Shown: positions 35,811 through 45,299 of the stretch, in pieces | Position numbering within the stretch: position 1 is the first letter of the stretch | Layout: every line of letters begins with the position of its first letter | Source: an uncultured Prevotellaceae bacterium | Lineage (GTDB): Bacteria; Bacteroidota; Bacteroidia; Bacteroidales; Muribaculaceae | Length of the DNA: 64,000 nt | Reading direction: 5' to 3' | NCBI GenBank assembly: GCA_900316835.1 | Contig: ONEL01000017.1 | Span: 33,897-97,896, forward strand | Made by a program: the position numbers and the translations under genes | The notes under the pieces: generated by a model | Told to the model about the DNA's origin: nothing | Databases searched by the model: none | What the model saw: only the letters and a program-made list of their open reading frames with translations

Positions 35811-35852
35811 TAGAAAAGCCACGCTCTAAGATTTAAAAGGCGTGGCTTTTCT
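35811..35852 (-). terminator. Terminator of tRNA-Lys
   Basis: Fourteen-base arms TAGAAAAGCCACGC (35811-35824) and GCGTGGCTTTTCTA (35839-35852) form a perfect stem downstream of the minus-strand tRNA. Confidence 0.7.
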
Positions 35853-35929
35853 ATATAATTTCTCTGGGATATATGAAAATAAAAAAACGGCTAACAAGCT
35901 ATATTGTCGCTTATTAGCCATCTTCTTTG

Positions 35930-36002
35930 TGACCCCGGAGGGGCTCGAACCCTCGACCCACTGATTAAGAGTCAGTTGCTCTACCAACTGAGCCACGGAG
36001 TC
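35930..36002 (-). tRNA. tRNA-Lys (CUU)
   Basis: On the minus strand the acceptor GACTCCG pairs with CGGGGTC (one G-U), with discriminator A at 35930. The anticodon stem ACTGA/TCAGT encloses loop CTCTTAA, giving anticodon CTT. D arm GCTCAGTTGGTAGAGC and T loop TTCGAGC are canonical. Confidence 0.95.
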
Positions 36003-36157
36003 AAAAAAAGAAATCATTTCGTAGATTTCCGAGTGCAAAGGTACAACTATTTTTTGAACTGGCAATAGTTTTGGTAAGTTTTTTTTCAAAAAACACAAAA
36101 AAAGGTCTTTTGGAGCACTTTTTAGGTCTTTTAGCGATTATTTTATTGGTTTAATAG

Positions 36158-36187
36158 TTGTTGTTTTTTAAAAAAATACTACTTTTG
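36158..36187 (+). promoter_or_regulatory. Promoter of the zinc-peptidase gene
   Basis: TTG at 36158-36160 and TACTTTTG at 36180-36187, 19 bases apart, about 45 bases before the ATG. Confidence 0.65.
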
Positions 36188-36233
36188 TAAGTTTTAAACA
36201 ATCTAGATTACAAACAAGAAAACAAAATAAGAT

Positions 36234-37133
36234 ATGGACTTAGACGGACGTAGAGAGAGTACCAACGTGGAAGATCGTCGTGGCATGAGTGGCGGCGCAA
36301 AGGCTGGCTTAGGCGGCGGTATAATAGGTATAATCATCGCTATGGTATTCGCCTTCATGGGCGGTGGCAATGGCGGCATTGACCTGGGCAGTGTTATTGG
36401 CCAAATGGGTAACATCACTCAGGAGCAGCAAGTTAACGAGCAAGGAGAAGTGCAATACAGCGAGGAAGAGCAGGAACTTGCCAAGTTCTCAAAGCAGATT
36501 CTCGCCGGCACCGAGGACGTGTGGTCTCAAATTTTTAGAGAGCAAGGCATTGGTGAGTATCGCGACCCCAAGATGGTTCTCTACTCGGGCGCCACATCTA
36601 CCGCGTGCGGTCAAGGGCAATCGGCTATGGGCCCTTTCTACTGCAGTGGCGACCAGAGTCTTTATCTTGACTTATCATTCTTCATGAGCATGAGGCAACA
36701 ACTGGGTGCCGATGGCGATTTTGCTTACGCCTACGTCATTGCTCACGAGGTGGGACACCACGTTGAATACCTCACTGGTGTGCTGAGTAAGATACACAGC
36801 AAGATGGCTCAATATGGGCAAGGAAGCGCGCAAGCCAACAAAGAGAGCGTGCGCATAGAGCTGCTTGCCGACTACCTTGCAGGATGCTGGGCACACTACG
36901 ACAACAAGCGCTTTGGCTCCATCCAGGATGGAGACCTGCAAGAGGCTATCGACTGCGCACAAAAGATTGGTGACGACTACCTGCAAAAGAAAGCCCAGGG
37001 TTATGCCATGCCCGAGAGCTTCACCCACGGCACAAGCCAGCAGCGCATGCGCTGGTTCAAGGCTGGCTATGAGACGGGTGATGTGCGCAGGGGAGTGAAT
37101 AGCGCTATGCAGCTTGACTACAGTCAGCTATAA
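36234..37133 (+). CDS. Neutral zinc metallopeptidase, YpfJ family
   Basis: The 299-residue protein starts MDLDGRRESTNVEDRRGMSG and has one glycine-rich membrane segment (about 26-46, GLGGGIIGIIIAMVFAFMGG). The family domain follows: FYCSGDQSLYLDLSFF and YVIAHEVGHHVEYLTG, the HEXXH zinc site, with a distal Glu in SVRIELLADYLAGCW. This is the putative neutral zinc metallopeptidase family (YpfJ), the catalytic domain being periplasmic. Substrates are unknown. A terminator follows at 37164-37196. Confidence 0.92.
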   Translation: MDLDGRRESTNVEDRRGMSGGAKAGLGGGIIGIIIAMVFAFMGGGNGGIDLGSVIGQMGNITQEQQVNEQGEVQYSEEEQELAKFSKQILAGTEDVWSQIFREQGIGEYRDPKMVLYSGATSTACGQGQSAMGPFYCSGDQSLYLDLSFFMSMRQQLGADGDFAYAYVIAHEVGHHVEYLTGVLSKIHSKMAQYGQGSAQANKESVRIELLADYLAGCWAHYDNKRFGSIQDGDLQEAIDCAQKIGDDYLQKKAQGYAMPESFTHGTSQQRMRWFKAGYETGDVRRGVNSAMQLDYSQL

Positions 37134-37163
37134 TCTCACATTTTATATTTAACGAATATTTTA

Positions 37164-37196
37164 AATCCTCAGGTCTTGGTCCTGGGGATTTTTTTA
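37164..37196 (+). terminator. Terminator
   Basis: Ten-base arms AATCCTCAGG (37164-37173) and CCTGGGGATT (37181-37190) pair with one G-U and are followed by five T. Confidence 0.85.
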
Positions 37197-37272
37197 TGGT
37201 CTATAGCCCTCCATTTAGCGAACCGTTTATACTAGATTAGAGAAAATGTTAATAACTTATTGTGAAATAATT

Positions 37273-37302
37273 TTGACATTGGTGTAGATTATCATTAACT
37301 TT
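37273..37302 (+). promoter_or_regulatory. Promoter of dnaE
   Basis: TTG at 37273-37275 and TAACTTTA at 37295-37302, 19 bases apart, leave a leader of about 110 bases. Confidence 0.6.
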
Positions 37303-37416
37303 ACACTCGCTAAAAAGCAGCATGCCACATCTTTGCCTTGAGGTGAAGATTGTGATTTTATCACGCTTGCCACAAGCACAATGAATAACAATCACTTACA
37401 CCCACACAACTAATAT

Positions 37417-40400
37417 ATGATACCATTTGTTCACCTGCATGTCCACTCGCAATACTCTATCCTTGATGGTCAAGCGCCCGTCAAGGGACTGGTTGACAAA
37501 GCCATAGCCAACGGAATGAGAGGCATGGCGCTCACCGACCACGGCAACATGTTTGGAATAAAGGAGTTACACGACTATGCCAACTCAAAAAACGCCGATG
37601 TCAACAAGGCTATAAAGGAGCTAAAAAGTCAACTCGAAGAGGAACAAGGCAAGGACACTCCCAGCCCTGAAGCTATTGACAAGTTGCAGACCCTCATTAG
37701 CGAGCAAGAAAGCAAGTTGTTCAAACCCATTTTTGGCTGCGAGGTCTATGTTGCCAATCAAGACCTGCACACCCACACCGACAAGCGCGACATAGGCCGC
37801 CACCTCATCTTGCTGGCAAAAAACAACACTGGCTATCACAACCTGGTGAAGATAGTGTCGAAGGGGTGGACCGAAGGGTTTTACATGCATCCCCGCACCG
37901 ACCATCATGAGCTGGAGCTGCACCACGATGGCATAATATGCTGCTCGGCTTGCCTAGGCGGCGAGATTCCTCAGCTCATCATGAATGGCGACATTGAGGG
38001 TGCCCGCAAGGTAGCGCAGTGGTATCACGGAGTCTTTGGCGACGACTACTACCTGGAGTTGCAGCGGCACAAAGCCACTGTGCCTAATGCCAATCACGAG
38101 ACTTTCATTAAGCAGCAGGAGGTGAACAAGGTGCTGATTGAGATGGCTCACGAGATGGGAATAAAACTCGTGTGCACTAACGACTCGCACTTTGTCAATG
38201 AAGACGATGCCGAGGCACACGAGCGACTGGTGCTCTTATCCACCGGAAAGCGAATCGACGACACTAATACCCTACTCTACACCAAGCAAGAGTGGTTCAA
38301 GAGTCAAGAAGAGATGAACGAACTCTTTGCCGACGTGCCCGAGGCTCTACAGAACACCGCCGACCTGCTCGACAAGGTGGAGATATACTCCATCAACCAC
38401 AAGCCCATCTTGCCCGATTTCCCACTGCCCGAAGGATTTAACGACGAAGATGAATATTTGCGATATCTGGTCTACGAGGGAGCTAAAGAGCACTGGCCAG
38501 AGCTTGACGAGGAACATCGCGAGCGACTGGAATTTGAGCTGGAAACCATCAAGAAGATGGGGTTCCCCGGCTACTTCCTCATTGTGCAGGACTACATTCG
38601 TGTGGCTCCATCGCTAGGATGCTCGGTGGGACCAGGCCGTGGTTCAGCGGCAGGCTCGGCGGTGGCCTACTGCTTAGGTATCACTAAGATTGACCCTATC
38701 AAATATGACTTGCTGTTTGAGCGTTTCCTTAACCCCGACCGCATCTCTCTACCTGATATCGACGTTGACTTCGACGACGATGGACGAGCTGCCGTACTAA
38801 AATATGTAACCGAGAAATATGGCGCCGAGAAGGTTGCACACATCATCACTTATGGCACCATGGCAGCTAAGATGGCAATAAAGGATGTGGCACGTGTGCA
38901 CAACCTGCCCATTCCCGAAAGCGACCGACTGGCAAAATTTGTACCGTCAAAGCCTGGCGACATGCCTGAGGACGAAAATGGGAAAACTTACAAAATCACC
39001 ATCAAGAACTGCCTCAAGTGTTTCCCCGAGTTCCGCGCCGAGCTCGACAACCCCAATCCCAGGGTGAGCGACACCATCAAGTTTGCCGAGAAGCTTGAGG
39101 GCAATGTGCGTGGCACTGGTGTGCACGCTTGTGGTGTTATCATAGGTCGCGACGACATCACCGACTGGGTGCCGGTGAGCACCGCCCCCGACAAGGACGG
39201 CTCGCGCATTGTGGTAACACAATATGAAGGCAGTGTGATTGAAGAGACCGGTCTTATCAAGATGGACTTCTTGGGTCTGAAAACCCTGTCAATAATTAAG
39301 GACGCACTTGAGAACATCAAAGCCACTCATGGCATTGACATCGACATTGAGAAAATTCCCATTGACGATCCCAAGACCTATCAACTATATTGCGAGGGTC
39401 GCACCACCGGCACGTTCCAGTTTGAGTCGGCAGGAATGCAAAAGTACCTCATTGAGCTTCAACCCAGCACATTTGAGGACCTCATTGCCATGAATGCCCT
39501 GTATCGCCCGGGACCTATGTCCTACATTCCCCAGTTCATCGCACGAAAGCATGGACGTGAGCCTATCACCTACGACTTCCCCGAGATGGAGAAGTACCTC
39601 AAGGACACCTACGGCATCACCGTCTATCAAGAGCAAGTCATGCTACTGTCGAGGCTATTGAGTGGCTTCACCCGTGGCGAGAGCGACGTGCTCCGAAAAG
39701 CGATGGGAAAGAAACAAATCGACAAACTGATGAAGCTCAAGCCCAAGTTCCTAAAGGGAGGTGAAGAACGAGGACACGATGTAACTACACTTGAGAAAAT
39801 ATGGGCCGACTGGGAAAAATTCGCATCCTACGCCTTTAACAAGTCGCACGCCACATGCTACAGCTGGGTTGCCTACCAAACAGCCTACCTCAAGGCTAAC
39901 TACCCCAGCGAGTACATGGCAGCCGTGCTTAGCCGCTCGGGCGACGTGGAAAAAATGACAAAATTCATGGACGAGTGCAAGACCATGGGCATCAAAGTCA
40001 AGGGACCAGACATCAACGAGAGCTACAAGTCGTTCAGTGCCACTAAGGATGGCAACATTAGATTTGGGCTTAGTGGCATCAAGGGATTTGGCGCTAACGC
40101 TGTGGACGCTATCATAGGCGAGCGAGAGAAGAACGGTCCGTTCAAGGACATCTATGACGTGGTGGAGCGCGTCAACCTCTCGGCATGCAACCGAAGGGCT
40201 ATTGAGGCACTGGCATTATCAGGGGCTTTTGACGGATTTGGCGTGGCGCGAGAAGCTTTTTTCGAGAAAAATACTAAGGGCGAGGACTACAGCGAGGTAC
40301 TATTGCGATACGGCCAGCAATATCAACTCGACAAGAATAGCCAGACCAATTCGCTCTTTGGCGACATGATAGAGTCGTTCACATCTAAGCCGGCAGTGCC

Positions 40401-41058
40401 TAAAGCCGAGCAGTGGCCCACTATTGAGAGACTGTCGCGTGAACGCGAACTGGTGGGCATCTATCTCTCGGCCCACCCGCTCGACCCATTTTTCATGGAA
40501 ATGAAGTTTGGCTGCAACAGCACGCTCAAGGACTTTAACGAGCAGGGTAGCAACCGCGTGGGACATGAGTACGTACTAGGAGGAGTGGTCACCGACTATA
40601 GCGAGCGTCCCACTAAACGAGGCACCAACTATGGCATTCTCAAGATAGAGGACAAAACAGCATCGTCGGAATTCTTACTTTTTGACAAGGTATTTACCGA
40701 GTATCGCAACTTCTGTATTCCTGGCACGGCTATTGCAATAAGATGTAGTTACGAGGCCAACCGCTACAATGGCAAAGTGTCGATTAAGGTAAAAAACATA
40801 GCTTTCCTCAAGGATCTGAAAGGAAAGATGATAAAGAGCCTGCGCATCAACCTTAACGAGAAGCAACTTGAGATTGGGAACATCATTAAGGACCAATTAA
40901 AGGCTTCGACCGAAAACCGATGCGAACTCACATTCCGCATTCACGATCTGGAAACTAATCGATACTTCGACTTGCGCTCGCGATACAAGATACCGCTCAC
41001 GCCAAAATTTATTGAGCAACTCGACGAGCTTGGAGTAAAATATAACGTTGAAATTTAA
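37417..41058 (+). CDS. dnaE: DNA polymerase III alpha subunit
   Basis: The 1213-residue protein has an N-terminal PHP domain (FVHLHVHSQYSILDG, TDHGNMFG), a fingers/palm region with VGPGRGSAAGSAVAYCLGIT and the catalytic triad in LPDIDVDFDD, then VYQEQVMLL, ALRKAMGKK-like VLRKAMGKKQIDKL, and FNKSHATCYSWVAYQTAYLKA (given in part). A helix-hairpin-helix (about 855-880), an OB domain (YVLGGVVTDYSERPTK) and a C-terminal tail follow. This is DnaE1, the replicative polymerase. An insertion of about 50 charged residues interrupts the PHP domain (KELKSQLEEEQGKDTPSPEA), as commonly seen in Bacteroidales. Thioredoxin follows after 39 bases. Confidence 0.97.
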   Translation: MIPFVHLHVHSQYSILDGQAPVKGLVDKAIANGMRGMALTDHGNMFGIKELHDYANSKNADVNKAIKELKSQLEEEQGKDTPSPEAIDKLQTLISEQESKLFKPIFGCEVYVANQDLHTHTDKRDIGRHLILLAKNNTGYHNLVKIVSKGWTEGFYMHPRTDHHELELHHDGIICCSACLGGEIPQLIMNGDIEGARKVAQWYHGVFGDDYYLELQRHKATVPNANHETFIKQQEVNKVLIEMAHEMGIKLVCTNDSHFVNEDDAEAHERLVLLSTGKRIDDTNTLLYTKQEWFKSQEEMNELFADVPEALQNTADLLDKVEIYSINHKPILPDFPLPEGFNDEDEYLRYLVYEGAKEHWPELDEEHRERLEFELETIKKMGFPGYFLIVQDYIRVAPSLGCSVGPGRGSAAGSAVAYCLGITKIDPIKYDLLFERFLNPDRISLPDIDVDFDDDGRAAVLKYVTEKYGAEKVAHIITYGTMAAKMAIKDVARVHNLPIPESDRLAKFVPSKPGDMPEDENGKTYKITIKNCLKCFPEFRAELDNPNPRVSDTIKFAEKLEGNVRGTGVHACGVIIGRDDITDWVPVSTAPDKDGSRIVVTQYEGSVIEETGLIKMDFLGLKTLSIIKDALENIKATHGIDIDIEKIPIDDPKTYQLYCEGRTTGTFQFESAGMQKYLIELQPSTFEDLIAMNALYRPGPMSYIPQFIARKHGREPITYDFPEMEKYLKDTYGITVYQEQVMLLSRLLSGFTRGESDVLRKAMGKKQIDKLMKLKPKFLKGGEERGHDVTTLEKIWADWEKFASYAFNKSHATCYSWVAYQTAYLKANYPSEYMAAVLSRSGDVEKMTKFMDECKTMGIKVKGPDINESYKSFSATKDGNIRFGLSGIKGFGANAVDAIIGEREKNGPFKDIYDVVERVNLSACNRRAIEALALSGAFDGFGVAREAFFEKNTKGEDYSEVLLRYGQQYQLDKNSQTNSLFGDMIESFTSKPAVPKAEQWPTIERLSRERELVGIYLSAHPLDPFFMEMKFGCNSTLKDFNEQGSNRVGHEYVLGGVVTDYSERPTKRGTNYGILKIEDKTASSEFLLFDKVFTEYRNFCIPGTAIAIRCSYEANRYNGKVSIKVKNIAFLKDLKGKMIKSLRINLNEKQLEIGNIIKDQLKASTENRCELTFRIHDLETNRYFDLRSRYKIPLTPKFIEQLDELGVKYNVEI

Positions 41059-41097
41059 ACAATTAAATATATTAAATTAAAACAAACAATTACAATT

Positions 41098-41415
41098 ATG
41101 GCAAAAGTTTTTAATGACGCTAACATTAATGAGGTAATCCAGTCGGGACAACCCGTAGTTGTTGACTTCTGGGCAGAGTGGTGCGGGCCATGCAAGGCCG
41201 TTTCTCCTATCGTTGACGAACTGGCACAGGAGTTTGAAGGACGTGTGGTAATAGGAAAATATGACGTTGATGAGGGTGATGGTGACTTTATGGCACAATA
41301 TGGCATTCGCAACATCCCCACCATGCTCTTCTTCAAGGGTGGACAACTAGTTGACCGCAACGTGGGCTCGATTGCCAAGGACGCTCTTAAAGCAAAAGTG
41401 GAAGCACTATTGTAA
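41098..41415 (+). CDS. trxA: Thioredoxin
   Basis: The 105-residue protein has the active site FWAEWCGPCKAVSP (Cys29, Cys32), Asp23 in the preceding strand, the cis-proline in NIPTMLFF and the closing GGQLVDRNVGS. It reduces disulfides in the cytoplasm, including those of ribonucleotide reductase. It lies 39 bases behind dnaE and may share its transcript; a terminator follows. Confidence 0.96.
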   Translation: MAKVFNDANINEVIQSGQPVVVDFWAEWCGPCKAVSPIVDELAQEFEGRVVIGKYDVDEGDGDFMAQYGIRNIPTMLFFKGGQLVDRNVGSIAKDALKAKVEALL

Positions 41416-41469
41416 AAAGAATTGAGACAAGGCGGACTATTATCAGTGTCTCAAAATCTCAACCTATAA

Positions 41470-41516
41470 ACACACACAGAGGCTCCCCGTGAGGAAACCT
41501 CTGTGTGTGTTTTTTG
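41470..41516. terminator. Terminator between trxA and the GDPD gene
   Basis: Thirteen-base arms ACACACACAGAGG (41470-41482) and CCTCTGTGTGTGT (41498-41510), then six T. It can serve trxA directly; on the minus strand the flanking A-rich side gives a weaker signal for the converging gene. Confidence 0.85.
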
Positions 41517-41561
41517 TGTGTGTTATTGAACCCCAATATAGTTCATTCAGCGCCACCCTAT

Positions 41562-43466
41562 TTACCTAATCATCACTTTCTTGCCTTGATGAATATAGAT
41601 GCCAGCTGGGAGATGGGCAGGATTCATCTTGCGCCCCATTAGGTCATAGTAGTTATTATCAACGGGGCGAACGCTGTCGTTGCCAATCGTATCAATGCCA
41701 GTGTAATCGCTAGGATAAACTTGGTAAGCGGCATAGCCATTACCCATTGTGTACTCATAGATTATTGCACTCCTGCGGTTTAGCGGCACCACGCGAAAGA
41801 ATGAGCCACATGATGGATTAACACTGTAACCGCCAGCCCCCATGGGTGGCACAGTTGCTATGGCAGCCGCATTAGCACTCATGTCGCGAATGGTGAAACC
41901 GCCGTTATAGTTTGTGCCACTGGTGTAAAGGAAGAGTTCGTGACCGTCGAGCACAAAATAAGCTCCTCCCACCGAGGAGTTACTATTAGGAGGGGTTGTG
42001 TTAAGCGAGCCTGTGATATACTGGCCTTTATCTTCGCCATCATAGAGGTTATAGCCCTGGTTGCGTACTTGATAAATAAACTTTTGGGCATCGTCGCCCA
42101 TGGGAAAAATCATGCCTGCGGTGCTGCTGGAAAACGAAGTTGGACCTGTGACAAGCGCTTCCTGAAACTCACCATTAGCAATTTTCACCATTGTCACATA
42201 GCTCCGTGTGTTCTGGAAGTGATACACCACGCCTCCTTCCTCGCTCATCACGTCACCAATGGCGCTGATAAAGTTAGTTTGTCCCTCTTCATCAAGCTGG
42301 AAATCCACCTCCACGGGCTCGGCACTGATGTCACCGTTAGGATAAATGATAAGCTTATTAGGATTCTTTGTCACACCGTCGTTGCGCTGAATTAGATTGC
42401 CGGCAGTGTCGAAGCAGATGCCATGACTACTGGTGCCCGGAGCCTCACTCAAGTTGCCGTCGGGATCGAGAATTACAAGTTTGCTTGTGGAGTAATTGTT
42501 GGCATAGAAAATACCATCCTCGGTGATAGCTGCTTGCTGTGCCGATTTATAAATTGATTCACCTTCTATGCCCGACGGAAAATTTACGGGCAAGTTTCCT
42601 TTCTCGCGTGTGTAGGAGAACAGCGTGTCAATCTTGATGTCGATGGGAGTGAGTGGCTCCACAATGGCATCCCAGTCAATATCGGCAAGATCGGGCATCT
42701 CACTGGCCATCAGGTAGTCACAAGTAATCATCGACACTCCCATTTCGCCATAGAGCTTGTAGTTAGCAAGAGAGTTTACTGTCCACACAGCCACTTCCAA
42801 GCCCTTGTCGTGAAACTTCTTCACGGTGTACTTGTCAAGACATCCAGCCTCAATGCTGGGCATCAGTCCCCATTGCACTATCCAGTTGAAGTGTGTCGCC
42901 CAGTTACTGTTACACAAGAACTGGCACTTGAGCGCAGGATAATTAGTGCGTACATATTCAAGCGAGTTTCGCATCGAGGTTAGGATAATGGCTTTGCTTG
43001 TCAAGCCTTTTTCCTCAATGAGCGCCGCTAGTCCAGGGAAGTTGCTCATGTCATTATTGTTAATACCTGTAGTCCACTTGAGTTCCACAACCGGAATCAC
43101 ATTTTTCTCAATGCAAATGTCGAGATACTCGGCAACGGTGCAAATCTTGCCCGTGTAGGTCACGCCACCACGTGTTTGAGTGTAGTTCTCGGCTTGCAGT
43201 TGTGCCAGTGTGGCATTAGCGATGGTGAGATTGCCGCCCACCGCATTAGTAGTCTCGTCGTGACTAATCACATATTGCCCATCGAGTGTTACACGCACAT
43301 CACACTCCAGGCCCTCATAGCCATAATAGTCCACACCATTGGTGTAAGCCTCAACAGTGTTCATCACGCCACGGTAGCTACCACGGTGGCCAATGAAGGT
43401 TGGCTTCCATGCCCATGCACTCATCAGGCACAGTGCCGAAATAGTAATAAGTAGAAATCTTTTCAT
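41562..43466 (-). CDS. Exported glycerophosphodiester phosphodiesterase with C-terminal sorting-like tail
   Basis: The 634-residue protein has a signal peptide (SALCLMSAWAWKP) and a GDPD TIM barrel over residues 22-265: TFIGHRGSYRGVMNTVEAY (catalytic His/Arg), GLECDVRVTLDGQYVISHDE (Glu, Asp, His), VVELKWTTG and VAVWTVNSLANYKLYGEMGV. A second half (about 290-590) consists of repeated short strands like a beta-propeller (GIFYANNYSTSKLVILDPDG, NLIQRNDGV). It ends YYDLMGRKMNPAHLPAGIYI and GKKVMIR, a C-terminal motif of exported Bacteroidales proteins. It would release glycerol phosphate from phosphodiesters outside the cytoplasm. Confidence 0.9.
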   Translation of the reverse strand: MKRFLLITISALCLMSAWAWKPTFIGHRGSYRGVMNTVEAYTNGVDYYGYEGLECDVRVTLDGQYVISHDETTNAVGGNLTIANATLAQLQAENYTQTRGGVTYTGKICTVAEYLDICIEKNVIPVVELKWTTGINNNDMSNFPGLAALIEEKGLTSKAIILTSMRNSLEYVRTNYPALKCQFLCNSNWATHFNWIVQWGLMPSIEAGCLDKYTVKKFHDKGLEVAVWTVNSLANYKLYGEMGVSMITCDYLMASEMPDLADIDWDAIVEPLTPIDIKIDTLFSYTREKGNLPVNFPSGIEGESIYKSAQQAAITEDGIFYANNYSTSKLVILDPDGNLSEAPGTSSHGICFDTAGNLIQRNDGVTKNPNKLIIYPNGDISAEPVEVDFQLDEEGQTNFISAIGDVMSEEGGVVYHFQNTRSYVTMVKIANGEFQEALVTGPTSFSSSTAGMIFPMGDDAQKFIYQVRNQGYNLYDGEDKGQYITGSLNTTPPNSNSSVGGAYFVLDGHELFLYTSGTNYNGGFTIRDMSANAAAIATVPPMGAGGYSVNPSCGSFFRVVPLNRRSAIIYEYTMGNGYAAYQVYPSDYTGIDTIGNDSVRPVDNNYYDLMGRKMNPAHLPAGIYIHQGKKVMIR

Positions 43467-43556
43467 GGTGATATCGTTTAAAAAAACTTATTTTACACGG
43501 CAAATATAAACAATTTGCAATTTATATGCAATTTTTATTCACTATTTTCCAAAAAA

Positions 43557-43597
43557 GCGAGTCTTGAGTTCTCTTTTTGCGAAAACCCAAGACTCGC
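43557..43597 (-). terminator. Terminator of the DUF362 gene
   Basis: Ten-base arms GCGAGTCTTG (43557-43566) and CAAGACTCGC (43588-43597); on the minus strand six T follow. Confidence 0.85.
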
Positions 43598-43639
43598 CAT
43601 TATGTCCTGTTAAACTATATTTATTAAGAACTGAGGTCC

Positions 43640-44599
43640 TTATTTATCTAAGTCGATAAGGATATAGTTCTTTGAGCCAAGCCCTATCTTTTGCGCATAG
43701 TCGGTGATATAGGTGCCATGCTGGCGATTGATGCGCTCAATAAGTGGCTTATTATCGTCGCCAGGCTTGCCTTTGTAGTTAAACACCTTGTCGAGGCACG
43801 CTTGGTCCACTGCCACAGGGTCGAGGCTGGCGAGGATTCCCATGTCCTTGAGCTTAGGCTCATCGGGGCTGCCATCGCAGTCGCAGTCCACGCTCATATT
43901 GTTCATCACATCAATGTAGATTACACGACCTCCCATGTAGTTGTGCACGGCTTGAGCAGCCGCAGCCATCGACTCCAAGAACAAGTCTTGAGTGGGACCA
44001 GCCGCAATGTATTCCTTAGTCCATGTGAGCCCAGGGTCATCGGTCTTTCCGGCACTATGTATATAGGCCTTTCCTGCAGTAGATGCCACGCCAATGCTCG
44101 CATTCTTGAGCACGCCGCCAAATCCGCCCATGGCATGCCCCTTAAAATGGGCAAGATTAATCATGAAGTCATAGTTAGCCAAGTGTCCACCCACGATGTC
44201 ATATTTCAAGTGCTTCTTGTCCTGAATGGGGATGCGAATTTGGTCAAACTCGTCCATGATGTCGACCGCAAAGATTGAGTCAAAACCATGCTCGTGAATG
44301 GTCTGCCAGTGCTTTTTCACGTCTTGGCGTGAGCCACCATAGGCTGTGTTACACTCAACGATAGTTCCGTTCACCTCATCCACAAGGTTTCGGATTAATG
44401 TGGGTTTCAGGTAATGGTTATTTCCTCCCTCGCCAGTCGAGATTTTCACTGCCACGCGACCGGAAGCCTCAACTCCCAGCGCTTTATAGATTTTCACCAG
44501 CGACTCAGGGCTAATGTCGCGGGTAAAGTACACCTTGCTTTGCGCCTGCGCCATAACACACATCAGCGCCACAGCTATTAAAAGAAAAAACTTTTTCAT
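43640..44599 (-). CDS. DUF362 domain protein, exported
   Basis: The 319-residue protein has a signal peptide (ALMCVMAQAQSK) and the DUF362 fold: GRVAVKISTGEGGNNHYLKP near the N-terminus, VECNTAYGGSRQDVKKHWQT, NLAHFKGHAMGGFGGVLKNA and ILASLDPVAVDQACLDKVFN. DUF362 proteins are often fused to or found with iron-sulfur ferredoxin domains; none is present here. The reaction is unknown. It is divergently transcribed from the acetyltransferase, sharing a 93-base promoter region. Confidence 0.88.
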   Translation of the reverse strand: MKKFFLLIAVALMCVMAQAQSKVYFTRDISPESLVKIYKALGVEASGRVAVKISTGEGGNNHYLKPTLIRNLVDEVNGTIVECNTAYGGSRQDVKKHWQTIHEHGFDSIFAVDIMDEFDQIRIPIQDKKHLKYDIVGGHLANYDFMINLAHFKGHAMGGFGGVLKNASIGVASTAGKAYIHSAGKTDDPGLTWTKEYIAAGPTQDLFLESMAAAAQAVHNYMGGRVIYIDVMNNMSVDCDCDGSPDEPKLKDMGILASLDPVAVDQACLDKVFNYKGKPGDDNKPLIERINRQHGTYITDYAQKIGLGSKNYILIDLDK

Positions 44600-44634
44600 G
44601 CTACACTATTAATATTAATGATTATTATATTGTG

Positions 44635-44672
44635 CAAAATTAGTGATTTTAAATGAATTATTTGTATTTTTG
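44635..44672. promoter_or_regulatory. Divergent promoters
   Basis: TAATTTTG on the minus strand (44635-44642) for DUF362 and TATTTTTG on the plus strand (44665-44672) for the acetyltransferase stand back to back. Confidence 0.6.
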
Positions 44673-44692
44673 TACATTAAAACATTTTATCT

Positions 44693-45271
44693 ATGAAACA
44701 GTTCACACCCGAGCAACTAGCCGAAATCAAGAAGATGATGAGTGGTGACCCTTATGATGCCACAGGCAACACCCTGCTACTTGACATCTTGCAAGAAACA
44801 CAAGAGATGTGCCGCGACTACAACAACATTCGCCCTTCGCATCACGCCGAGAAAGACGCGCTCATCAAGCAAATCCTGGGCAAAACAGGCGAGCACCTCA
44901 AGGTGATTCAACCTTTCTTTTGCGACTATGGCTTCAACATCCATGTAGGCGAGAACTTCTTTGCCAACACTGGCATGACAATTCTTGACGAGGCACTGGT
45001 CACATTTGGTGATAATGTTTTCATAGGGCCTAACTGCTCGTTCTACACCCCATGCCATCCGCTCGATGTTGCTACCCGCAACAAGGGTGTGGAGTGGTCT
45101 TTACCCATCACTGTGGGCAACAACGTGTGGCTTGGCGGCAACGTCACGGTGTGCCCCGGTGTTACCATTGGCGACGATTGCGTGATAGGTGCCGGCAGCG
45201 TTGTTACTCACGACATCCCGGCAGGTACCATCGCCGCCGGCAATCCTTGCCGAGTAATTAGAGACCTTTAG
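44693..45271 (+). CDS. Sugar O-acetyltransferase (maltose/galactoside type)
   Basis: The 192-residue protein has the N-terminal helical cap of the Maa/LacA family (MMSGDPYDATGNTLLLDILQ), followed by left-handed beta-helix hexapeptides (FNIHVGENFFANTGMTILD, VWLGGNVTVCPGVTIGDDCV, VIGAGSVVTHDIPAG). The catalytic His is His122 in FYTPCHPLD. It transfers acetyl from acetyl-CoA to a sugar hydroxyl, perhaps in detoxification or glycan modification. It is monocistronic and its end lies 28 bases from the stop of the facing gene. Confidence 0.92.
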   Translation: MKQFTPEQLAEIKKMMSGDPYDATGNTLLLDILQETQEMCRDYNNIRPSHHAEKDALIKQILGKTGEHLKVIQPFFCDYGFNIHVGENFFANTGMTILDEALVTFGDNVFIGPNCSFYTPCHPLDVATRNKGVEWSLPITVGNNVWLGGNVTVCPGVTIGDDCVIGAGSVVTHDIPAGTIAAGNPCRVIRDL

Positions 45272-45299
45272 CGAAAGAAGTGAAACGACCTGCTCTGGT

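Larger units (their letters stand above)
35471..36233. other. Intergenic region with repeats and tRNA-Lys
   Basis: Repeat B then repeat A lie at 35511-35615. A repeat C region (35640-35790) has poly-C/poly-G, GCGCTTCGCTTAAAATT and its mirrored counterpart TAATTTTAAGTGCGAAGCAC. The tRNA-Lys terminator, tRNA-Lys, and the promoter of the zinc-peptidase gene follow. No protein gene is seen; an open frame over the tRNA is a shadow. Confidence 0.6.

Noticed and set aside
35826..36098. Open frame over tRNA-Lys
   Set aside because: The tRNA explains the sequence; the frame is accidental.
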